From assembly GCF_034190915.1 (NCBI RefSeq), contig NW_026947503.1, positions 24,324,532 through 24,388,531 on the forward strand: a stretch of 64,000 nt of DNA, written 5' to 3'. The position numbers were made by a program, and so were the translations under genes. The notes below the pieces were generated by a model, which worked only from the letters and a program-made list of their open reading frames with translations, did not search any database and was not told where the DNA came from. Below are positions 11,432 to 26,400 of this stretch, piece by piece. Each line of letters begins with the position of its first letter. The stretch's first letter is position 1. The DNA comes from Cavia porcellus. Its lineage: Eukaryota; Chordata; Mammalia; Rodentia; Caviidae.

Positions 11432-14400
11432 CTGTAAAGAAATACAATGGAAAATTATTGTGAGGTCTACAAATACATTTGGCTTATAAATGTACTGTAT
11501 TCAGATGAAGCCTATTCAATACTGCACTGAGGACAGAATCAAAAGATGACCTCTCCCCGACGGCTTGTTCTCCAAATTAGCTGTTCAATACCACACTGTG
11601 GTAAAGACCCAAAAATACATCAATGGACCAAGGATCAAACACCTGACAAACATCTAGTGCAGTACTTATTCCTAGGTAGGTTTCCTATTGTTTTTCAAGT
11701 GTTTATTTTCCCCAAAAATAGACAAACTGTTTCTATTGAAGCTAGTAGGCAAATATTACTAGGTTTATTATACTGCTTTTTTGTCTGTTTGAAAATTTCC
11801 ATAATAATAAGCAACAATTACATAAGTGCCATTTTAGAATATACTATGAACAAAAAGATGAAAGATACTATTTAAATAATTAATTTAAATGTCAATCGAA
11901 GTGTTCTGTTAATTTGTAGTTAACTATATATACTCTGCAGAAAAATTAGTGGCAAAATATTTTAAGACTACCTCTTAAGAAATAGCTAGACTGGCACCTG
12001 CACGCCCACACCATCAGAAGATTTGCCTCCTGTGTGCAGTCCGCAAGGGCAGGGAGAAATAGCCAGACCCACCTTGTGTACTCACAGGCCATCAAAGGTG
12101 CTTGTTTCCCGTGGGCAGCCAGTGCAGGCCACAAGAACCACACAGACATGCCTCTGTGCACCTGCTCCACAGGCAGCACATAGGCTACGAGAAGAAGCGG
12201 CCCCACCTTTGCACACCCATGGCCAAAGGGGAAGCCTCAGGATAGCCACACAGCTCTAGGGAGGCCTGCCCCAGCCCCACTGCCTCCTTGGGAGCTGGGG
12301 TTCAGGGAAACCCAGTGCCTGGCCCATTCCACTACACTGCAGAGAGGCAGCTGGCATGGGAAGTGCCTGGGAATCGGCTCGTTGCGAGGAACCCAGGAAA
12401 ATGTCAAGAAGAAGGAGCAAAGGCAATCTGACCCTCAGCCCACACAGAACAAGTCTTGAGAGATACAGACATGGAAGAAAATGTGGAATTCACACATCTG
12501 AAATCTCTGAGAGGACAGCAACTGAAATAAAGAAACAACTTCATGAGGTTGTAAAAGTAATTGAATCAGAAATAATATCTCAAGTAAAAGAAGAAATCAC
12601 AAACAATGAAAGAATTGCTGAGAATATCTAAAGAAGATTCAGATAAAAAAGAAGAGCATAGGAAAATGATGGAAACCTTTAATGAACAATATAGGAAGAA
12701 ATTAAAATGCATGAAACAGATTCAAAGAGATATCCAGGAAATTAAAAACTCCACTGAAAACTGGCAAAACCATTTGAAAGAAACTGGAGATAGACTTTCA
12801 GACTTTGAAGACAGGATCACAACTAACAATTGTGAAAGAAAAGATCTCTTAAAAATAATGAGGAACCAGGAAATAGCAATTCAATAGCTACAAGACAACA
12901 CAAAGAAAAATAATTTAAGAGTAATAGATGTCAGCAAAAAAGCAGGAGTCAAAATGACATAGAGACTATTTACAAGACTAAAGCAAGAGAATGTCCCAAA
13001 AATGTGAAACCTGACATAGATAAGGGGGGCATATAGAACTCCAACTATCCATAACCAAAATAAATCTACACTTAGACACATAATAATCAAGACTCAAGAA
13101 ATTCAGCACAAGAACAGAATTTTAAAGGCTGTTAGAGAAAAGAAACAGATAACCTATAAAGGAAAATCCATCAGAATGACAACAGACTTCTCAACACAAA
13201 CTGTCAAGTCAAGAAGAGCTTGAAGTATTTCAAACTCTGAAAGAAAACAACTTCCAATCCATACTGATGTACCCCGAAAAACTAGCCTTCAAAACTGATA
13301 GATAAATAAGATGCTTCCATGATAAAGAACTGAAGGAATTCATTACCATCAAACCAAACTTATACAGAGTGCTGAAGGATATTCTAGAGAGAGAGAAAGA
13401 TGAACATGGTTCCAGGAACAGCAGCAGAGGGGACTGCTGAACAGGGCAGGCAGTTGAACAGAGGGGGAAAGTGGGGGGCCTGCAGCAGGAGGATAGCATG
13501 GCGGAAGTGACCCAGTGCATGCTGGTTGTAACCATTTACGCAGATGTCTTCAATTCACCAATAAAAAGAAACATAGGGAAAGTAAATGAAGAAACACGCA
13601 TCGATATACTATATTCAAAAAACACATTTAACTCAAAGGAAATTCATAGATGAAGGTAAGAGAGAGAAAACAATGTTCTATGTGACAAGAAACCAGAAAA
13701 AAGCAGGCACAGCTTGTCCATCAAACACAGAATGGATAACAAAGATACAATACTGTTATACAGTGGAAAGCTATTCAGCTATCAAGAAGGATAATTTTGA
13801 GGCTCTTGTAGGTAAGAGGATGGAACTTGAGATCATGCTTATGGGTGAAATGGTGGGGACTTGGAGTTAGTGGGATCCAAAATGCACAACAGACATTATG
13901 CAAGTGATAGGGGAGGAAATGTCTAAAAAGGAAAGGTGGAAACCACTGTTAATTTCCTATTATCTTATTTTGAATTCCTGTATTATTTTCATAGTTTGGT
14001 TAAGTTTGGCTTTGTTCTGTCTTGCTCTGTTTGATTTTACTGTGTCTGATGGTATGGGCAGCTATTTTGAAGATAACAGAATGTTTTATGGTACCCATTG
14101 TTGATTTCCTATTTTATTTTGAAGTCCTGTATCACTTTCATTATTCTGTTCTGATTAGCTTTATTCTGTTTTGTTTGGTTTTATTCCCTTTAAAATAAAT
14201 AAATAAATAAAAAGGAGACTGCCTCTTTACAGTTGTGCAAATAAAAGCTCCAATATTTAAAAATAAATAAGGACACACATATAAATTCTTACCTTGAATT
14301 TTGGATAGTCATTCATTATTATGGTAACCATACCAACATATGGTAAAAACCTAAGTTGTGGGAATAAAAAGCAAAAAATATATAATTGTTTATGATAATA

Positions 14401-17400
14401 CTTTTTTTTTTTGTCTTTTTCCTTTTCATTGGTACCGTGGATCGAACTCACGACTGCCTGCTTGCAAGGCAGGCACTTATGCCGCTGAGCTAAATCCCCA
14501 GCCAAATAATACTTGACATACTGTAAGTTGGCTTTATGAAGTAAATCTTTCATATTATACCACTGGGCCGGTGGTTTAGCTCAATGGCCTACATGCCTTC
14601 ATGGCAAATGTAAGGTTATAAATTCAATCCCCAGTACCAAAAAAAAAAAAAAAAAAAGTTTATGGTATCACTAACTGTGGTTTTAAGGACAGTATTTATC
14701 CCTGGCTCAAAGGGCTTTATCAGTGGGAAAACATCAGTGTTAACAGCTAGGATAATTTTTTTAATCCAGCATATGATCTGACATAGCAATGCTACTTGTC
14801 TTCATTTGCCATAATTAAAATCATTTGTTGAGTCACTCATCCAAACAGAATAGATAACTTTCACAAATATTTTTTTTCTTTTTTTTTTTTTTGGTACCAG
14901 GGATCAAACTCACAACCTTGCACTTGCCAGGGAGGTACTTATGCTGCTGAGCTAAATCCTCTGTCACAAATCTATTTCTTATCTTTTAAGGAAAGCAATT
15001 TCAAATGGCTCATATATAAATTGCTATAGGATAAAGCTTTAAAGCACATAGATAATTAGTTTGTAATTTGAAGAATCATTGTCATTTTCACTTCACAGTG
15101 CTTTTCAGGTGTGAGAAATACATTTATTAGGCAGTAAATACACAAGAATCCCATACCCCATACTCAAATATGATTACAATCCCAGAGAGAGAAGGTTTGG
15201 AGCCACTGCTTATGCTGACAGCATTAATATCAGTATGTCATCAGTCTGACCCATCTCATCATGTCTGATAATGCAAACAAGGAAACACACCCACAGTGCC
15301 TTCCAGCCAGCGAGCAGCAGCTTCCAACCTCTCTTGGCCACAGACTTGCACCCGTGTTAGAAAAATAAGACTGACTAGTGGGAGGCCCTCCCTGTCTCCT
15401 TGAAAATATTCAAGAGGAAACCCAACAGTTCAGGTAGCAAGAGTCCTTACACTACAATCTGATGCATAAAGCGAAATCTTAAACAATGGTAGCCAGTTTC
15501 TTAAGCCATATATAACTGGTGAACTTCAGATTAAGACAACGTATTTCTAAGACATTTAACAAGGGTTAAATATTTAAAGGGTCACAGAAAGAAGTCCTTT
15601 TTCGGTTTTGGTGTTGTGCTGTATTTTATACCGAGACAAGGTCTTGCTGTGTGGTTCAGCCTGGCCTGAACTCACCACACAGCCTAGGATGGCCTTGAAC
15701 TCAAGGCAATCTGCTCCCAAGTGCTGGGATTACAGGCATGCACCACCATGCCCAGTTGCTTTATTTAATAAGATTGACTCAGAATCAAAACTCACTGCTG
15801 GAACAATCATGCAAATTAATATTAAAAAGATTTACCACAAAATTGTTCTTAGTTGCTGGGGATTTAGCTCAGCGGCATAAGCGCCTGCCTTGCAAGTGTG
15901 TGGTTGTGAGTTTGATCCCCAGTACCAATAATAAACAAACAAACAAAAAAAATTAAAACAAAAATCGTTTAGTTATGAAAAGTAGAAGATAATCTAAATA
16001 TTTACCATGACAAAAAATCCACCAAAAGATATTTGATTACAAAAGTGATGATTATTATTAGAATAGCATGTAATCATTTTAAAAGAAAAAGGTAGAGATT
16101 TGACAAGTAAATATTTCACACTGCCTCTTAGGTGAAAAAACCCAAATCTTCTAGGTAACACTGCACACCACAGGTGCATATACACACATCTATTGGGCAC
16201 AAAGAGCTTCCAGAATATTCACCAAAAGGTCATTTCTGAGAGGATTTGCTGTAACTTATTTACAATCTACAAATAACAAATCTCTGAGATTTTATTTTGA
16301 AAAAATTAAATCTATGATATAGACCATATACTTGGATTTAGTTTTACATTTTAGGTCTTTAGAAACTTCTAAGTTTTCTTTAGTTTTCATGGTATAAACT
16401 AGCACTATTTCAGGTGCTCCTGGCATATTATTATGATTCTGTTACACTATAAATTTAGTTTCTTTGTTTTTAAATATATTTCCCTGGCTTCTGAACCTTT
16501 TGCATAACTGAAAATTCATCCTCACCCTCGTGCTCTTCCCACCACGTCCTTCTTTTCCAGCCAGTTCTGGCCTTCTTTGTACAAGCCTCTATCATCAACT
16601 TCATTATTATCTCCTTTAGTTAGAAATTTGATGTCTCCGTTATCTCTGGAAAGCAAAATAATACCTTCTCAAAAGTTATTTTCAGCACAATATCATTTAA
16701 AAATATTAGTTTACCTAAGACATTCTGGTCAGACATGAACATTTAGAAAGCAATCAAAGAACACTTGACCTTCTTTTGGTCTAAGATGACTGCTTACAGA
16801 TAATCATTAGCTGTAGCACAAATGACTCAAATTCTGGAACACTCAAATAACCCTGACAAACAAAAGCATTTGCAAAGCACCAGAGCACCAGGAAGGCAAT
16901 GGTTCACACACAATACAGACCTGCTTTTCGCTCCATGCCTTCACTCCATGAAGAAAAAGCTAGTTCCTTACTTATTTTTAATTTATAAAACATGAGGATT
17001 ACTATCAGGGTAAAATCAGGTAAACAATCCCTGTGCATAATCATATTCTGGCTTGTAGCCTACCCAAATGTTGTGGACAATCAGCTTTTCCAAGCTTACT
17101 GCTGTCATTCACTTCAAGTCAGAAGTCAGGGATGAGGCTGACTTAACTATCTGTGTCGTATTTAACAGTTTTCATTCCTTTCCAGACCGTAGGGGCCACT
17201 TGTTAGCACGAATTATATTCTTCTTCACTGTAGACACAAACTTGGTCCCAGATGACAGACTCGAGTGCAAGATATATAAATGCAACTGTGTTCCTAGCTG
17301 CCCTCACACTTTTCTTTGTCTAATGTGGAATGTGTTAATGGGTTACTCCTTCCACCACTGAGCAGAGTGGTGAAAAGTCTTGTTTGCAAGGAAATAAGTC

Positions 17401-20400
17401 TCAAGTGGCATAAAGCTGGTATGTTAAAGAGATATATGAGACTAATATTAAGCATTCTAAGCTGGTACTCAGCCTTGATACTAGAAACACAAAACTGTTT
17501 ATGCAGTTATAAAGACAGCAGTCTTTCAATAAAACAAGTGAAAAACAAAAGTACCCTTATAATGAGAGAAAATATATAAAGCTCATAAAGATTTGAAACT
17601 CTGTCAGAAAGAATATCGTAACTTGCAGCCATGGCTATCTCTCACAGTCCATCCCAATTACAGCAACTAATCATCATTCTCAACTTTGAACAATTTTTCA
17701 TCTTTAGAAATTGTGTTAAAATCAGGTAAGTCATGTCATGTCTGATCAGACTCCTTTCTCAGTAAGCTAACAAGTAGATATCAGGTGACCATTAGAACAG
17801 TACCAGTGTATCAATACAAACTAAAACTGAATTGTCAATGTTTAGAATAAAATGAAACAAAAATTTTAAGTATTAATATATTTGGAGAACACCTGGTAGC
17901 AGTGAAAAGCATGAGAATCTAATGCCATAAATGCATAGTTATCTAACACACAAACACACACACACACAATGAGAAATCCTCCATTATTCAGAAAATACAG
18001 ATGTACGTAGCTAATTGTAATTCCATAAATCAGGTAAGTAAAATTTGTATAAAGGTAAACAAATAATCCAAGAATATGAAATATTGTGTAACATTTTCAT
18101 TTTCTCATGGAAATTTTCTATGTTTGAGTAGAGGTAAATGTTTTGTTTCTAAAAATAGAAACCAGACCTTATTAAGATCTTAATAAGTCATCTGGCATTT
18201 AAGTGAAAAGCAAGGCTGTCTGTACCAGGAAGAATTAACACAGGATATGCCAGGGCCACTCACGAGATGAGTTAGGGAAAGGAAGTTTTAGCCATATAGG
18301 GCTAACGTTATGCTGAAAATACCACTTTGGCCAAAATGACACAGAAAAATACTTTTTTATATGTCAAAAAATAATTATCACATCATATTATCAATTTCTA
18401 AAAATGAAAAATTGTTCAAACTTGAGAATGATGATTGTTTTCTGTAATTGGGATGGGTTGTTTATTTGTTTCACAAATAAACAAAGCACTCTCAATAAAA
18501 CTAAATAAAATGCATAACTTTTAAACTAGCCAGAGAACCTGTTCTATTCAACACAACATAGGAAAAAAGAAACTACCAATGTATAGCAAATATACCATCT
18601 ATAAAACAGCAACGCTAAGTGTTTCTCTAGTTTTAAAATAATTGTAAATTAAGCTCACCAATTAAAAAGTAATTCTCTATCAAAGTAATCCTTTATTAAT
18701 GTGATATGGTTTTCTTTGCAATTGCTTTAGTAACTAACACAATATACCTTACCTTCAATTTGTGCAGCAAATTAAGTTTTAAGTGTATTGTTCATTTGGT
18801 TTTAAATAATTGCTCATAATCACCCTATGAATTATTAAGAATAAAATATTATCACTTCCAATTTTAGAGAGTGAGGTGGTTATTCCAAAGTTACTCAATC
18901 GGTAAATGGCAGAATTAGGAACATGATTTTACTACTATCTAATTACCCATAAAACCATCTCCCCAAAATTTACAAAAACAACGGCTCTTTACTTTTCATG
19001 AACTTTGATTACTCTGTGAACTATTGGAATGTCTCGTCCTTCGACTTTAAAAACCACTATTTCACCAGCTCTAATGGGGTCTTCCCGGAAGTTTGTGAGG
19101 AACAGAAGATCTCCCCTGTGAAAGGCTGGCTCCATACTGCCACTGAAAGAAACACAAAGTCAGTATCAGCGAACAAAAGGTAATCACAATAAACTTACCG
19201 GTCAGAGTTAACACTCAGCCATAGTCAGCCAAGTCTCCAGAGCTACAAACCAAGCCACTGTGGTTCCTTCAGTTCAAGTGACAATGAAATGTGAGACAGA
19301 ATCGATTTCTACCTAGACTGAAGAATGAAAAGGGCACTAGGAAGCCCAGTGCTCTTTGCATTAAGTAGAACAAGGACCAGGAACAGGACAGACTCTTTGA
19401 AGTAAAAGCAGCCAATTTTTAGTCTTAAAACAAGCCGCACCTCTACAAATACATCACTATTTTCATTCAGAACTGCAGGCCTGTCCAGCTATGGGAACTC
19501 TGGTTTCATACATATCTCCAACACCTAAGACACTAAGTATTTGTTCATGGAATGAGAAATAAACTGGGACATGGGGACAAAATGTGAACCCCTGTCTTGC
19601 CACCTGGGACATCACCATTTTGACCATATTCTTTTTTTTTTTTTTTACATTTTTTTTATTTTATGGAAAAAAGGTAAAACAAATTTCATATAAAATAATA
19701 GGAGAACGACAATAATTAATACATTACATGTTGCCATCTTTAAAGTAGTTATTCAGGGAACAAGATATGGGCAAAAAAATTTCTCCAATCAGTATTAGCA
19801 CAAACCACCCTTCTTAATGAACTAGACACAGAATAGTATAACTGACTTGCATTTTTTCCCTTTTCCATACCGTCCTTCCCCCTTTACCCATCCTACTTCT
19901 TTTTTCCTTTGGAACAATTTCTTCTCATTTCACAATATCTATTGTATATTTTAGAACTTACTAGAGATTTCAGTTTCTCATACTAGAGAGAAAAAATGAT
20001 ATTTACACATGTGAGTCTGATTTATTTCACCTATGAGTACGGACTCAAATTGCATCCATCTACCTATAAAAGTCTCAAGTTTATTCTTCTTTATGATTGA
20101 GTAATACTCCATTGTACTTCATCTTTTTATTCATTCTTCTGTTGACGGGCATCTGGGTTGTTTCTAAGATTCAGCTGTTACAAATTGTGCTGCTGTAAAC
20201 ATGGGTGCACATGCATCACTGTGGTATGACATTTTTAATTCTTCTGGGAAGATACCAAGAAAGGAAACTGCTGGGTGGAATGGGACTTCTAATTCCAGTT
20301 TTTTTTTTTTTTAATCTTTACACTGATTTCCATAGTGGTTGCACCAGTCTACATTTGCACCAACAGTGGAGGACTCCTTTTTCCCCACAGCCCTCCAGCA

Positions 20401-23400
20401 CTCGTTATTGGTTGATCTTGGCCATTCTTTCTGGGGTGAGATGGAATCTCAGTGTTGTTTTAACTTGCATCTCTTGACTAGCCAGTGATGTTGAACACTT
20501 TTTCATATATTTATTTGCTATGTATATTTCTCCATCTGAGAAGTGTATATTTATCTAAGATGCCCATTTTTTGGTGGAGTCTTTGAATTCAGGTGTTCTG
20601 ATTTTTTAAAAATTCTTTATATGTTGTAGATAAAAGTCCTTTGCCTAAGAGATAATTGTTTAAAGCTTTTCTCACTCTATGGTTTGTCTTTTCACTTTGA
20701 TGGTGATTTCTTTTGCTGTGCAAAAGCTTTTTAATATAATGAGATCCTAGTTATTGATTCTTTGAGATACTTCCCAAGTAGTCTGGGTTTTGTTCACGAA
20801 ACCTGTGATTTTGGCTGTATTCTACAAAAGCCTAGGCTAGCAATGTAGATGTGGAGGTCAATAAATAATCCCCAGTGCAAATCCATGCCAAAATTTTTGG
20901 TGGGTACAAAGTGAACTATAATCTACTGGGAGCTGAAGTTAAAAAACCAGAATTCACTGTATGTACAAAAATGCTTTAATATGTGAGAAAAGAACAGGCC
21001 TAAAAATCTGCCTTGATAGAGGCCGTGTAACAAAGAAGAATGAGTAATGTCTGTTCAGCAGGAAGCAGAGGGAGAGAAAGCCAGGATATTGAATCCACAT
21101 GGAGCTTTACAGGAAAGAGTCGCTCATCGAACTGGCCCCCCTTTCCAATTTCAAAGCCCTGGTACCCCTGAACTTCACAGCAGATGCCAAATGCAGGAAG
21201 GAGACATGCAGCAGAGGCTGGCCATGGAGCACCCCCTGGGAGGTTTATGTTAGAGTGACACCAGCACATTAAGTATTATAACATATTTGGTGCTCAAAAC
21301 CAAGAAATCTGAGTAAAAAAGGCACGGGGAGTTCGCAACAGAAATGACCAAAAGGAAAACAAAGAGAAAACAACAGAATAAAATAATTTTGGGGCTTCAT
21401 TGTTTCTCAACACAAAATTTATTTTGTTTTCCTAAGTGACACATGAACTGCTTCAGAGTTGTGTGTTCTTTTAAAGAACAATTGTTAAAATGCTTAGGAT
21501 AGTTTCTTCAACTGTAGTTTCATGTTTATTCCTTCAACCAAATTTCTGAAGACACAGTGTGAAGATGTTTCTAGAAAATTGTTTTGGTCTGTGATAACAG
21601 AATTACAGAGAGGAAAGAACTTCCTGTACAAATCTCAGAGGCAAGAAGGGTATACTGAAGCTTGGCACTGAGGGAGGGATATGATCTGTCTCAACAGGAA
21701 ATCAGTTCTTTTAAGTGTTTCCCTAATTACCAACTTATACTTGCTTTTCTCCTGGCCAGAGATTCCCCCAGGGTCACACAGTCCTCAGGGAGGTCAATGT
21801 TTTATTTTATAAAACAAAAACTGCTTTGAACTATAAAGGATACTTTTTAAAAGTTCCTATGCACTGAAATTTCACAATTACCTCTTTGTACAAATGTGTC
21901 TCTGTGACCTGAGGAGAGCCACGTGTTCTCAGATGTGGCACCATGCATGCACTGCCAAAAGTAACCGTGTGACCCTTGCCACACTGCCTCCCAGGGCCTT
22001 AGGGTCCTACTCTGTGACATGAGATGGAACATCTACAGTTGAGGCTTTTAATTCTTCTTCTCTTTCTTGTTCTGTGTGTGTGTGTGCGTGCATGCACACA
22101 CGCGCTGGGGATTGAAGTTAGAGCCCTGTGCATGCTGGGCAAATGTTCTACCACTGAACTACACTCCTACTCCCCATTTGAAAAGTCTTAAAATCCTTCT
22201 TTCAAATGAAACTTGCCAGGCAAAATAGCCACACAAATACATAAAAGTAGAACTATTGCAACTGAAGGTATCAAGGGTCCAGCCTCAACCCTTTCCCTTT
22301 TTATCCATCAGAGCCCAGGAGACTCCTGGAGCACAGTGTAAACACCTCATCCGTGTTGTGAGCCATCCTCAGGCAGGTATATTTGTGAAAACACTGTGCC
22401 TCCAAAAGTGTGCCCTTTGGCTAGTTGCACAAGGGTGGCCAGGAGAAGTGCGGACACGGCTGCAGCCTTAGGACGTGTACATCAAAGGGGCTATCTCCTC
22501 ACTGACAGTAAGAGCCAACCATCTGAGACAAGCTGGACAGAGAGCATCATGAAGCACCTACCAGCTCCCAAATGTGGTTATTTGATTTCAGATTGACTTA
22601 AAATTTTCGCTTGGGTGACCTTATGGCTACATGAAGTTGAATTCGGCATTTATTCTTCTAAAATAAACATGCTTTATTTTTATAAGCACAAGAGTCTCTA
22701 GAAGACTGTAACTACTATAACGGTATCACTGAAGAAGCCTGAAAAAGTATCAGGCCCTTGCTAGGCACTGGGCACTCTCTGCCTATTAGGTTCAAAGAAA
22801 ACCAAGTGACAATTTTAACTTAGTTATTTAGAAATCAACTTGAACAACAATAATGCATTATAGCTAAACTGTGATTTATAAGTGAATTAAATGCACTAGT
22901 ATCAACACAGATCTTTAAACTGAGAAGATAAGATTTTCCACCAATACCACAAAAAAAAGGGGGACAATCTCAAAACAAATATCAATAAAGAAGGTTCTAA
23001 TAGCTTAACCAATTACAATCTTGAGTAATAATTGTCACACTCAAGTTTCTCACTCAAAGTCCGCTCCTCCCCTTTACCCCAGCGTGACACAGGACAGGGG
23101 CTGACCCGTGGGCTTACCTGAGTACCACCACAATGGGGCTCTCACTGCCTGTGAGGACAATCAAGCCTTTCCATATCATCAGTGCAGAAGACACGATCAT
23201 GGCGAAGTTTAAAACCTGGTAGTAGAGCTGGAATGAAAAAGGCCAAACACAAAGTGAAAAGTCACTTGTAGACTATTCAACACCCCAAAGCCAGGGATCA
23301 GGTTCTGAAATAAAACAAAAAGATGTGATTTTAGAACATGAAATTAATTTGTACAAGGCAAAAAAAAAATTAGGCAGTGTTTTAATATTTTTTCCAAAGC

Positions 23401-26400
23401 AAAAGCCTTTCAGTTACCATCTCGCCTTCAGTGAAGGGAGCAAGGAGAGAACAATCTGTGGGGTGCGCTTTGTTAAAATCCTAGTGAGGATCTACTAACC
23501 ACTCCAGATTTCCCAGCACCTTAAAACCTGAGGGGTTCCACTACCAGGATCCCAGCTCTAGCCATAGGCATGGCTCCATGTAAAGAGCAGGGGTCCAACC
23601 CTGAAAGTCTGGTACACATAGCGGGAATCCTTTAGCACCACAGCCAAAGCTGGCCTCAAATGGAAGCCTTACAGTATGATGGTGATTAGTGATGAGCCCT
23701 CTGGATCTAAAAATTACCTGTTAAAACATTACCTGCATGTTTAACTGTTCTATAAACATGAACAGTAAGTATTTGGTTAAGAATATACAAGTCAAGTTAT
23801 TAATGAGAGGTTTAAACTGCCCTCACCCCCCCCATTTGTTATGACCCATAAGGATGGCCTCCCTGTCGACGCAAGCCAACCCATGAGAATGGCAAAGCAA
23901 CACCTACATATATCCCTTAATCCTTTAATCCGTGGTGAAACTGTCAGCCAAATGTCTACCATCCTCCAAGAAGCTATAGGGACTAAAGTCACAGTGTCTA
24001 AGTCCTCAAAAGGTAAGCCCTCAGGGTCTGATCCTTCCTACCCTGAAGAAAGGCACCTGACTGGTTGGTACCTGCCTCAGCCCTACTCTTGCAAACTCCT
24101 TTCCAAATTCAGTTTCTGGACCTCCTCATTTCCAGGACCTTCTTCCCTCCCGCCTCAGAACCATCCACTCTTAGCAACATGCACTGAAATGGAAACTCCG
24201 GCAAGCCACATCTCTAATTCCCCTGGCACCATAGGATCACCGACATGCTACGACTCTTGCTCTCTCAGGACCACTGCCCCTCACTTCTGCTTTCATCCTC
24301 AGTATGCAAACTGCTCACAGTAGTCTCCACATCCTCCACCAGGTCCCTTACTCCCGAGACCTTCTGTTTATTCCTCTGGGAAATAAACATCTAGATCTGC
24401 AACAGCAAACCTTTTGGAGATCCAGTGCCTAAATTGCAACCCAAAACTCTCTTATTTACCATCAAGTGCCAACACCGCAATTAAACCTGAATACTGAGGT
24501 TTTAGTTTAAAAAACTGTTATCTGATACTTGGCTGCTGGAGCGACCTGATTCACCACCACTGATCTAGACCTTCACCCGTGAGGGAAGGCATCCAAGTGG
24601 GGTGGGGAGGATAGCTAGAGATCTAACACTTCTTGGCTTGTTCATCCAATCTAATTTATCTCAGCCCCACTTCTCTTTCACCTTAAGTTTCAGACATATC
24701 AGCTACAACCAAGTCTCGAGTCTTTGGGGATTCTGCAACACAAATAGAGAACAGTGGTCCCCCATCTTCCCCTAGGGTTGCTCAGCATTTTTGCCTTTCT
24801 GAGTAGTATCAGTTACCATTCTTCCACATGACTCCTAGCAACCAGTATTTGGTTCATCTTGATTTCTTGTCTGGACCTCTCATCTTGAAAAACCATGACT
24901 TTTTAAATCTCCTAACTGTTGTTTTATGGATGTTTCAAGATGAAATCAGATCCCATTTTAGCTACCTACCAGCTCTCCAAAATATCCTTATGAAGTGAGT
25001 TTGGAATTAGAATTCTGATCACGTAATACTAAACACTGTTTCCCCAAATATCCAAATTTAATTTTAACAGAAATAGAATGTGGGGATATGAATTCTCTTT
25101 GAGTTCTGAATATAGTTTAAGGGTAAGTGCAGAAGTCCCATTGTGCAATAGGACACACATACTATTTCAGAGAGAGTTCTAAAGATGGCGCCTTGTTTTC
25201 TCTCTGAGAAAACAACGCAGACGCTAGAATTTAACAACATGGAGAAGACCAGACGAAAGGAGAGGGATTCTCATGACCCAGGAAGAAACTGAGGAAAAAG
25301 AAAAAGAACGAAAGGAAGGAAAAATGTGGATGAAAGGCTGGAACCAGACACACTCACTGGGACTGGTGCCGCACTGCGCTGGATGCACCTTGCAGACAGA
25401 CGATTCACAATCACACTAAAGCCACAGCCACCGATAACAGGAGTTGTGAGTCCCGGGCCCTTGGTGGGAGGATGCGGTGCAGCATAGAGTAGAGCTAAGG
25501 TGGAGAGCTGCATTAATTTGCGGTGAGTGCTGAAAATTGGGTCCCGTGGCAGGTGTGGTCAGCTGGAGGACTAATTGGAGTCGGGGAGGACAGGCCTGCA
25601 CCCAGAACCACAGTGGCGTCAGTCAGCCACCCCTGGCCCAGAGAGGACTGGTGGCATCTGCTTAGGCTGAATCACACCCCTGGTCGGGACCCAATAGCCA
25701 GAGACGAAACTCTCCCACCCTGTGACGTCTGCACAGCACAGACTAAGATGCTGACAGCACTCACCAGTTGATTGGCTCAGAGAAGACGGGCCAGCCTGCA
25801 ACATCATCCCTGCATGCACCTCAGATAACAGTAAACTAGAGAAGGCAGCAAGCCCCCAGCTAGCACGCTTTAGAAAAACTGTAAGCAATACGGAGAAGGC
25901 CTGAGACCTCCACCACACACCTGTCTGAAAGAAACCAGAAACATGACAAAAGAAAAAAATAAGAAAAAACTTCCAGCTGCTGATCCTGGGAAACAAGTCT
26001 AGGAGAGGTAAATACAGAAGAGATTCAGGGCAGCAATCATGCAATATCAGCCACAGCATCAGCAGACATAAAGAAATACCTTCATGACCTCATAGATCAA
26101 CTTAAAACTGAAATTCTAATCCAAATGAGGCAAGATATAAAAAAAATTAATAAAAGAAATGCTAAGCCCCTCACAAGAAGACACAGATGGAAGAATGGAG
26201 GAACCCAGAAAAGGAAGAGAAACCTTTGGTGAAGAATACAAACAAAATCCAGAATACATGAAACAGATCCAAAGAGATTACCAGGAAATTAAAAACTCCA
26301 TTGAAGGCTGGCAAAATGCCTTGACGAAACTAAAGTTAGTCTTTCAAAATTTAAAGATAGATTTGCAATGTGTGATCATGAAAGAAAAGACCTCTTAAAA

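Larger units (their letters stand above)
16646..18992. other. SEC11C intron 3
   Basis: Mostly unique AT-rich DNA. It holds a short CA microsatellite (17945-17969), the inverted repeat pair listed separately, and a possible diverged MIR/L2 piece near 18830-18950. Confidence 0.5.

Noticed and set aside
17649..18456. DNA transposon with 65-bp terminal inverted repeats
   Set aside because: No target-site duplication flanks the arms and no transposase remnant lies between them, so only the inverted repeat itself is reported.
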